From the NCBI GenBank assembly GCA_022592435.1, contig JABYQS010000028.1, forward strand, positions 124,001 through 188,000: a stretch of 64,000 nt of DNA. The letters run 5' to 3'. How positions within the stretch are numbered: position 1 is the stretch's first letter; each line of letters opens with the position of its first letter. The position numbers and the translations under genes are program-made. The notes under the pieces are model-generated. The model saw only the letters and a list, made by a program, of their open reading frames with translations. It had not been told where the DNA came from and searched no databases. This DNA is from Cerioporus squamosus (lineage: Eukaryota; Basidiomycota; Agaricomycetes; Polyporales; Polyporaceae). Shown here piece by piece: positions 55,837 through 64,000 of the stretch.

Positions 55837-57804
55837 ATGCCTCCCCCCGCGGCGTGCACCAACTGTCCAGATGATGTGAGCAGCAATCTTCTTCCGTGTC
55901 AAGAACCCTCGTGCGCTAATCATCGTTCTGTTGCCTTCCAGTCTTCCTCATCCCCACCGACCCAGCAGGAGGCCAACCTCGGCGTCGTCCTCGGCGTCCT
56001 GGGCGGGCTCTGTCTCGTCGCCCTCGTCGTCGTGGTCGTCGTGCCCCTCGTGCGCCGACGGGTCCGCCGCCGCCAGTCCATCCTCTCCGGCCGCACCGCC
56101 AGTCACAGCTACAGGAAGGCCCGGACGAGCGACATCGAGGACGAGATGTATCTGCCATCCCGGCGTCCATCCTTCCTCCATCAAAAGATGTTCCCCGGTC
56201 CGGATGAGAAGCCGCTCCTTAAGCCTCTCATACTTGACCCCCTCAGGCCCATCTCTGCTCTGACCTGGTCCAATCTGCGCTTTGGCTCGAAGAGCCCCTC
56301 CTCCAGCACAGATCACGGCTCGGACGAGCTCGCCCATCCCGACTCCCAGTTCGATCTCGGCATCGCCGACCCAGCGGACCAGGTCTCTCTCTCGACCGAT
56401 CGTGCGCAGAACTCCCATCGGACCATGAGCAAGAGCACCAAGAGCAGCCATGGCACTGCGGGGGCCGTCGAGGACGAAGCGCGCTCCTCATTGCCTTCTC
56501 TCCAGCGCAGTCCGACACCACCGGGCCTCCCGAGCAAACGCGGATCTCCTGCCGTCTCTGCGCGGCGTGCCTCCCTCCCTATAACTCCCATATCTCCCCC
56601 AGACTCGAGCCCGAGCCCGTCTCGCTACGGTGTAGGTCCAGGTATGCCCTTCTTCGCCCCCACCCCCGCCGCGCCTCCCCCAGGCGCCCCCGCCACACCC
56701 TACAACCCTCTCAGCCCCGTCAGTCCACAGACAGCAAGCACAAGTAGCCTCGCGCGGAGCGGCAGCTATGCGCCATCGATCACCCGCAAGGGACCCGGCA
56801 TGGACCCCGTCCCCGAGGACGCAGACGCAGACGAGTACGCGGAGACTCGCTCGCTGCAGCTCCCCTCGCCTCCTGCGTCCCCAGACCAGTCCGACGCACG
56901 CTGGTCGAACCGCCGTCCGAGCCTCGCAGGGCGCCAGTCCGCGCCAAATGCACTGCCCTTCCGCCCACGCTCGTCCACAGGGCCCAGCGTGGCCCTGCCG
57001 CTCACCGCCGCGTTCCAGACGAGTGTCCTCAGATCAGGGAGCACCTCGTCCTCATCAAATCCGGGCGCGAGCTCACAGGTGCAGCGGTATCCGTCGATCA
57101 CCACATCGCCACCGCCGCGCACACGCTCCCGCCCGAGCTCGGTCTCAGTCCCCATGTCCGGATCGTCTGGATCGTCCGCGTCGACGCCGTCGCCCGCTCC
57201 AGAGGGGGATATCATGGCGCGTCCGACGGAGGCGTTCCGGCGCATGAGCACGAGCGATGTCCGCCACCGCCAGCCCTACTCCAATTCCGCTCGCGAAGAT
57301 GACCCCATTGGGCGCGCCTACTTGCGCTCCTCGAACGCACTGCAAGTCCCAGAAGTCCGCGAGGCAGGTCCGGGACACTCGAGCTACCGCCATGCGATGG
57401 TCTACAATCCTCCCCCACAACACGGTGTGTCCAGAGACGGACCGACTTTCACCACGCCACCTCCGAACCCGCTCTCCCCAGTCTCCCCGATACCGGCGAC
57501 GCACACTCCCTCCTCCTCGGCGCGGCGACTGTCTGTGTCTACGAGTCACACGAGTCAACACTCACGCCCGCCAGGCATGGGTGCCCCGCACCCTCCGACG
57601 GTGACTTGGAAGTCCCTCGCGAGCGGATCGCGCTCGTCGCTGTCGTCGCACCAGTCGCACCTCCGGGACCCAACGCGGAGTCGCTCGAACAGCGTCCGCA
57701 GTACGAGGACGTTGCCCAGCCAGCTGCCGCCCCTGGACCCCGTCACGCCGCTCTCCCTCAGCCTCGACGGCTCGCCTGAGAGCGAGAACGAGGGAAACCA
57801 GTGA
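55837..57804 (+). CDS. single-pass membrane protein with long disordered cytoplasmic tail
   Basis: Visible from MPPPAACTNCPDD. An intron of 66 bases (GTGAGC at 55876 to TTCCAG at 55941) is likely, joining PDD to SSSSPPTQQEANLG. One strong transmembrane helix, NLGVVLGVLGGLCLVALVVV, is followed at once by VPLVRRRVRRRQS, so the positive-inside rule puts the C-terminus in the cytosol. The tail (about 560 residues) is Ser/Pro/Thr-rich with many phosphorylation-type SP/TP sites and ends LDGSPESENEGNQ. The helix plus basic stop-transfer plus long disordered tail resembles fungal cell-wall stress sensors and related type I membrane proteins, which would need a signal peptide and an extracellular domain upstream. 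None is resolved, so function is unknown. Confidence 0.72.
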   Translation: MPPPAACTNCPDDVSSNLLPCQEPSCANHRSVAFQSSSSPPTQQEANLGVVLGVLGGLCLVALVVVVVVPLVRRRVRRRQSILSGRTASHSYRKARTSDIEDEMYLPSRRPSFLHQKMFPGPDEKPLLKPLILDPLRPISALTWSNLRFGSKSPSSSTDHGSDELAHPDSQFDLGIADPADQVSLSTDRAQNSHRTMSKSTKSSHGTAGAVEDEARSSLPSLQRSPTPPGLPSKRGSPAVSARRASLPITPISPPDSSPSPSRYGVGPGMPFFAPTPAAPPPGAPATPYNPLSPVSPQTASTSSLARSGSYAPSITRKGPGMDPVPEDADADEYAETRSLQLPSPPASPDQSDARWSNRRPSLAGRQSAPNALPFRPRSSTGPSVALPLTAAFQTSVLRSGSTSSSSNPGASSQVQRYPSITTSPPPRTRSRPSSVSVPMSGSSGSSASTPSPAPEGDIMARPTEAFRRMSTSDVRHRQPYSNSAREDDPIGRAYLRSSNALQVPEVREAGPGHSSYRHAMVYNPPPQHGVSRDGPTFTTPPPNPLSPVSPIPATHTPSSSARRLSVSTSHTSQHSRPPGMGAPHPPTVTWKSLASGSRSSLSSHQSHLRDPTRSRSNSVRSTRTLPSQLPPLDPVTPLSLSLDGSPESENEGNQ

Positions 57805-58516
57805 GGGGCACGCGCGGGGAGAACCACGCCGTGGTTCTGTCGTCGGACGTCATCCGGCGACGGACGTTTCGATCTTTTCTGGAAGGACGGAAAGTCTAAC
57901 TACTTTGTGCTAACTTATTATGAGAAGGATGTGGGATCGGCGATATCGACGGGAAGCTTCTGTTTTCGCCAGGCGCGCGCGATACATACTTACTGTACGG
58001 TTACCGGTGTAGCTGTAGTTTCCGGTCTTTTGTTTTTCTGTTGTTGTTGTACACTAATGTAGGGCATGACGCTGTACGACTGTACGACCAACCACTCTCT
58101 GCTACTTATGTATGAATGAATGACCCATGTCATGTTACGCCATCACGTACTGCAGCTGTGGCTCGGCTCTGTTTCTGCAGCAACTTGTCTTTATAGTCTC
58201 TACATACATCCTGGACGTCCAAGCAATTACGATGCCGTTATGTACTCAGATGTCACGACGCCGCATGAGTGACGGAGGAGGTATACACTTCACCTACCCC
58301 ACACCACGCGAACACTCCGAAGCGGCCACCAGGAATCGGGATCGCGATGACTCCTCCTGCCGCCACTCCGCACCCACCAGACAATCGCCTTCGCGCGGCT
58401 TCATACTATGACTGATGAGAAAGTTCAGAAAGATGGTATTAACGAGAGCTAGAACATGTATGCACGCATTAGAGGAAGTCCGAATATACAACTACTTATC
58501 CGCCACCACGGTCGCA
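57805..58516. other. 3' region between convergent membrane protein and clathrin genes
   Basis: About 710 bases between two stop codons facing each other. The T-rich, GTTGTTGTTGTAC stretch near 58041 looks like a 3' untranslated region. No gene is recognised. Confidence 0.5.
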
Positions 58517-61500
58517 TCAGAACCCGCCAAAGCCCGTCATCGCAGGAGGAATGCCAAAGCCAGTGCCGTTGGGCATCATCGGCGGCGGCGGAGCCTGCCC
58601 AGGGAACCCGTTGCCCTGCGTGAGCATCAACCGGCCACCGAACCCAGGCTCGATGAGCGGAACCTCGGCCTCCTTCTGCTCCTTCTCGGTGTCCTTCTTT
58701 GCCCGCTCCTTGACCTCCTTCTCCAGCGCTGCGATCTGGGGGTGCAGTTGCGCAAAAGATCAGCACGCCGTCATCGAGCATCATGCCGGGGGGAGCAATA
58801 GACGTACCTTCTCGACGAGCGACCGTGTCCGCTGGATTTTGTACGGCATGTAGAAGTCGTTGAGGCCGTGCTGCCATGACAGCTCCTCGACGACATCCGC
58901 GCGCAGGAGGTCGAAGCAGCAGTAGAGCGTCGCCGCGAAGCACTCCTTGTTGCCGATGTCGACGAAGTACGACAGCAGGTCCTCTGCGATCTCCACCGAA
59001 CCCGACGATGCGGCTGTGATGATCGTGTCCTTGTAGAGCTTGTCCTGCTTCGACAACGCGATCGATTCCTCCCATTTGCCGTTTTTCTGTGGATTCGTGT
59101 TAGCAGCTAGGTCCGTGCAGAGATACATGCGGATGTACGAACCTTATAGAGATGCGCAGCCAGCCTGCGGAACTCGAGAAGTTCGTGCTTCTCAAGCTCA
59201 CGGGCCAGCTTGAGGTTGTTGAAGTTGTCGAAGCTGTCGATCGAGTCCCGCAACGTCTTGTAGTCCTCCTCCTCGATGAGCAAGTTGTTGTAGGCATCGT
59301 TGACAGCCTCGATGTTGAGCTATGGTCAGGCGAGTCAGTTACTGGACCGAGTCGTTCGTGGGTGGATCGAAGGAACATACGTGTTGCACCGCGATGAGAT
59401 ATGACCGGATGAGAGGGATGTGGTCGATCTGCTGGAACATCCGCACGACACGCCCATGATCAATACGAGGGATCATGACCGAGAGCAAGTCTGTGAGCAG
59501 TGTTGGCTGCTCCTGCAGGTAAAACGTGAGCGCCTTGTAGTAACTGTGCAGGGTGGTCAGTAGCTATCTCGGGGAGCACACAGTGGAACATACATCTCGA
59601 CGTTCGCAACCCGGACGACCACATCCTTGAACTGGTTGTGTTCCCATGCGTCCGCTGACCGCTCGATCATCGCAAGCGCCGCATTGTCGAACTCATCGTA
59701 CTTGATGTACAGGAAGACGAGTTCGGGCCAGAGGTGCGCACGCTCGGCGGCCTTGATGACCTTGGGGATGTTGATGCGAGAGACGAAGAGCTTGAGATGC
59801 TCCATGACTGTGATCGCGTCAACGCGGTGCTCGACCGATAAGACTATGCACACTTACGCTTCGACGGACGGTACTTGCTGTAGAGGATGGCAAGCTCCGT
59901 GAAGATACCCATCTGGACAGACAGTCAGTGGAGAAGCGCAAGAGGCTATACGAGTACATACATGTGCACGCTCCAAGCTCAAACCGGCTTCAAGAAGGGA
60001 CAGGACCTCGTCAAAGTGTCCGCGACGCTCATATGATTGAACGAGAGCCGGAAGCTCTTCCTGCATGGCCTATTAGTAGCCGCTCTTACAAGTGTAAGCC
60101 TTCTATGGTTGACTCACAGCATGGACGATGATGTTGAGACCGCAAATTTGCGCCTAGAGACGGGGTCAGAGGCGACCTTGAACCACTGCACGAAGCACCT
60201 ACCAGGCGGAACTCGCCCTTCTCAACGCAAGCAGCATGAACCTGCTTCCAGACCCTGGGAAGCAACATGAGAGACCAAGCCGACGAAAGAAGTACAAGAT
60301 CACACATACTGAGTGTTGCCCGCCTTACGCGCGCTCTCGACGGCACCCTGGTTTTCGCCAAGGTAGATGAGCGTGGTCGCCAGTCGCGCCCAGTTGGAGA
60401 TGCTCGTGAAGAGGATCTTTGCCGCCTGATACAGCTCGTCCTCGAAGCACTTCTCGCCGATCTCGAGGACGTCCGCGACGTTGGTCATCGCTAGGAAGTC
60501 CTCCATGTCGTGCAGACGATCCGTCTTGGCGTACGCGTACGCGAGCTCGGTGTCGATCTTCGGCTCGCGGAGCGACTTGCGGGCCATCTGGAGGTAGCGG
60601 ACGAGGTCGTCGTACTTGCCGGCGCGACCTGCGATCTCGATGACCTCCGCGTAGTTCGAGGGGTCCTCCGCCTTGATGTACGAGTCTGTAGACCCGCGTG
60701 AGTGGACTACTCAGCGAAGGGGATTGCATGGACAGCACGTACCGATCGCATCCTTGATGCGGAGACCGTCGAGCTGAGCTTTGGCAAGACGGCTCCAAAC
60801 CTCCGGCTTGTTGACCTTGTTCGCGTAGTCTACACCACGATCAAGCGACACGATGTGCTCAACGAGGACATTGATCGCCTCCGCGTGCTGCTCGTACTTC
60901 TTGTAGATGAGGAACGCCTCCTCGTACAAGCTGTGCTCGATGGCAATCTTGGGGATCTCGGCTGTATCGTAGTTCGTCAGCTTGTCGATGTACCCGATGA
61001 CCTTGCCCTTGTCCGCGCGGATGGCGGTAAGCATGAGCAGGTTTTGCAGGTTGCGGTTGTCGTTGAAGGGTGAGGGCTCGAGGATGATCTTCTCGAGCAG
61101 CTCGATGAGCTCTAGCGGCAGGTCTGCGGTAAGGAAGGCCTTGACAGTGGTGGAGACATCGTCGGGGTCGGTGCTCTCGGGCAACGCGGTCGCCACAATC
61201 TGGTCAATGAGTTGGCGGCGGTACGTATTGTCGGGACGAAGGACCTGAGCCCAGAGGTCGAGCTGACGACGGCGGACGAGGTAGCGAGCTTGCTGCTTGA
61301 ACATTGCGTTCTCGTTCGTGATGTGGATGAGCTCATCGTCGCAGAAGCCCTTGGCGTACGCAATGTAGGCAAGGTAGGGATCGCGGGCCTCGCAGAACTT
61401 GCCGACCACAAGCGGCTCGTAGAGCTACGTCACAAAGGTTAGTAGCGAGACACCGTCGAAAGCATGCAATACCCACGTTGTTCTCCTTGAGGAACTGCTC

Positions 61501-64000
61501 CGGGTTGTTGTTCGAGTCGATGTAGATCTTCGCCAACGCGTTGTAGACCGCGGGATCCTGGCTACCCTGCTGAACACGGGCCTCCAACCATGGTAGGATG
61601 AGCTTGAGGCGGTTGCGGGTCTCGACCTCGTGGACGAGCTCGTCGATGGGGAAGTTGCCGGGAACGGACGCCAGCAAAGACTTGATCGTCGTCTCGTCGC
61701 AGTCAACGTCGAGCAGGCCTCCGATGACCTGAGGCGTGCGAACCGAGTTGACGCGAGTGACGTAGACTTCAATGAAGTTGGTGAGGCCGCGCTGGTACAG
61801 GTACAGGACGAGGTCGTGGACGAAGTCGAACCGATCGCAGACGATGATGAGCGGCAGCTGATCCGAAAGCTTAGCCTCCTTCAGGAAGTTCTTGACCTTC
61901 TCGGGGTTGTAGTAGTTGCTCTCCCGGCAGATACGCTCGACCTCGCGGATCTGGCCGGTACGCGTCGCCGCCTGAATGTACTTGAAGTGCACCTCCGGGT
62001 CCGTGGAAAGGTTGACGATAGAGCCGAGGTAGTAGTAGAGACCTTCGTACGTCTTGAACGACTCAAACATCTCGATCAGCTTGACAGGGCCGAGGATGTC
62101 CGAGTACTTGGTCGCGATCTGGACCACAATCTGGAGGTTCTGGCGGATGTTGACCCGCAGCATCTCCTGCATACAGGCAAAGGACTGCTCCGTCGTGAGG
62201 CGACTGAAGTAGTCAACGAGCCACTGGAAGGCTGTGTCAGATGCGTTCTGTTCCGGACATCTCATGAACACGTACCTCGATAGGGAACGCAGTCGCATGT
62301 ACGATGACGCGCTTGATGTCCGCGAGGTCCTCGTAGAGCTCCAAAGCCTGTCGAGACGTGAGATTGCGTACAAACGAGGGCGACCCAATGAACGTACCCG
62401 CTGCATGAGACCGGCCTTCTCGCAAAGGTTAGCGATACGAGGACGGTCGAAGTGCGTCAGGATCTGGTTGACGAGGATGGCGTCCGCAACCTGGGGAGCG
62501 TGTAGCAAGTTCATCTCCAGCAAACGGGTCTGCAGGTGCGCCTGCTCAGGCTTGTTATCCTTGAGCGCCTCCAAGAGGAAGGACGTCGCGGGCTTGAATC
62601 ATGTTTTGCGACATGAAAATGTCCACGACCCGCTCCACGTCAACGAGAGGGCCCGCCTCGTCCTTCACGAGTTGCGTGGCGAACTCAGCACCCTTCTCAG
62701 GGTTGACGCGCATGATGTGCTGCAGAAGGCCAACGTAGTCGGGAGTGTAGCCGGTCTTCTTCGCGTACAATACAATCTTCTCGGTCTGACCGGTCTCAGC
62801 GAAGCATGCAATGACCTTGTTCGGGACGTTGGCACGGAGGTAGACGGAGAGCGCGAGGGTCATGTCGAATGGCCGAACGACATCACCGAGCTCCTCGCTG
62901 CACGTGAGCTTGTTCTCCTTCAACCACTTCTCGAGCAGCTGCTTGCGACCTTGCTGTAAGACGGGGCGTGCGAGTTCCAAAGACTCGAGCTGGTTGAGCT
63001 CGCCCTTCTCGAGCAGGATACCAAAGTACTGCAGGATGGGAGACAGCCCGCCGGGCGGTGAGGGCGCCTGCTTGAAGGACTCAATGACTTGAGCTGTACG
63101 GAGGATGCCCTGAAGGACCTCGATCAGAATCGCATTTCAGGACGCAAATTGCTTCACATACTCGAGGAGAGTTCGCGGCAATCTTCGCAGCCTCGCCATA
63201 TTGACCACTCTGGAAGAGTTGCTGGTACTGCTTGATGTAGAGGTCATCCGCGCCAGGCAGGTTCGCACGACTTGCAAGCTTGAACGCGAGCTCGGTGTTG
63301 TTGAGCGTGGTGAGAATGTAGGGGATGACCGTCTGCTCGTCCACGCTGACACTGAGAACCTGACCCTTCTTGTTGACACCAATGATGCCAGTTGGACCCC
63401 TCGTGTTCCGCCGTGACGAAGATAGTCTCACCCGATATCCTGTTCATGTAGATGCATGCTCCAGACTCGAGATCGTAGAGGTGGATGAAACCGTATTTCG
63501 TGACGAGATAGACAATGCCGTGCTTCTTGGACACCTGCATCGCAACGGGGAAGTCGTTCGTAGCCTCTGGCGGGAAGTAGACATCAACGGCTTCTTGGTG
63601 AAGGGCGGGTCGGGGGCTTGGTGGTCAATCTCGACGATGTGCAGCTGGAGAAGGCAGGAAACTGTCACATCATCGGCCGCACGCAAGGGGCCGGGAGACT
63701 TACCTTCGCGCCCGTGGCAGTCCGAACGGAGAAGGTGAAGAGCTTGGTGGGGTGCTGGTGTCCATCCAGCTTAAGCTCCGCGAACGCAGCAGCGTGACCC
63801 TCGATCGGCTGGCTAACTCCTCGCTCGCGGCTGTAGAGCTGAATGGAGCCCTTGACCTTGAACGCAGACGGGTTGGTAGTATTGCCCGAGATGCCGACCA
63901 GCACGAGCCACTTCTCGTCGGGCGTTGTGCGGTAGTTGATGATCTGCGCGCCGACTAGCGTTGGATGGCGGTCGAAGATCTTCTGGGGCGGGGAAGTCGC
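58517..64000 (-). CDS. CHC1: clathrin heavy chain (5' end beyond window)
   Basis: Clathrin heavy chain forms the triskelion coat for endocytosis and trans-Golgi sorting. The window holds the propeller from [20 protein letters not shown] onwards ([40 protein letters not shown]). It also holds the linker ([20 protein letters not shown]), all the clathrin repeats ([60 protein letters not shown]) and the trimerisation region ([34 protein letters not shown]). The tail ends with the Gly/Pro/Met-rich ATGFGGF-type end, TGA at 58517-58519. About a dozen introns are needed. Two single-base insertions break the frame in universally conserved stretches: near 63388-63402 ([10 protein letters not shown] to [10 protein letters not shown]) and near 62587-62595 (SQNMIQ to [11 protein letters not shown]). 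Sequence on both sides is perfect clathrin, so these are most likely assembly errors. Confidence 0.95.

Noticed and set aside
9891..63958. Secondary-metabolite or defence gene cluster
   Set aside because: The genes are unrelated housekeeping and regulatory genes with no shared pathway; no synthase, P450 or effector-like genes are present.
1..64000. tRNA, rRNA or CRISPR arrays
   Set aside because: No B-box with matching A-box at the right distance, no rRNA-like sequence and no regularly spaced repeats were seen; CRISPR is not expected in a fungus.

Overview
This is nuclear DNA of a filamentous basidiomycete, probably an Agaricomycete of the polypore type. That follows from the high GC content, the dense introns of about 45-65 bases with GTRNGT donors, and a set of fungal housekeeping genes. 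The species cannot be named from this window.

Layout. From 1 to 9890 there is one recognisable gene, a small N-terminal zinc-ribbon protein (1997-3000, minus), and long gene-poor DNA. The next block is on the minus strand: SHR3, an ER chaperone for amino-acid permeases (9891-11090); BEM3, a PX-PH-RhoGAP polarity protein (11720-17283); and a MYND/SET-domain gene split into two halves (18294-18973 and 32719-33513). Between the halves lies a 13,745-bp insertion flanked by an identical 14-bp target-site duplication and ending in a run of 26 A. It is a full-length non-LTR retrotransposon (LINE). It has a very long leader, a gag-like ORF1 that appears to contain a spliceosomal intron, a 1.4-kb inter-ORF spacer, and an intact 1682-residue ORF2 carrying endonuclease, reverse transcriptase and RNase H. 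An 18-bp perfect hairpin overlaps the ORF2 stop codon.

Downstream of the insertion the genes are: a single-chain iron-sulfur L-serine dehydratase (33937-37541, plus); CAF40/RCD1 of CCR4-NOT (to 39248, plus); the zinc transporter MSC2 (39563-42749, minus); a Zn2Cys6 transcription factor (43280-46908, minus); the ribosome-biogenesis factor BFR2/AATF (47252-49067, minus); a large acidic AT-hook protein (49350-52389, plus); the GTPase RHO3 (53237-54461, plus); a single-pass membrane protein with a long disordered tail (55837-57804, plus); and clathrin heavy chain (58517 to beyond the window end, minus).

The host genes do not form a metabolic cluster. Several of them (SHR3, BEM3, RHO3, clathrin) serve secretion and polarity, but I read this as ordinary neighbourhood. 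The unusual system is the giant LINE and its recent insertion into the SET gene. Five single-base frame breaks in otherwise well-conserved exons (BEM3 twice, the transcription factor once, clathrin twice) look like residual assembly indels rather than decay.
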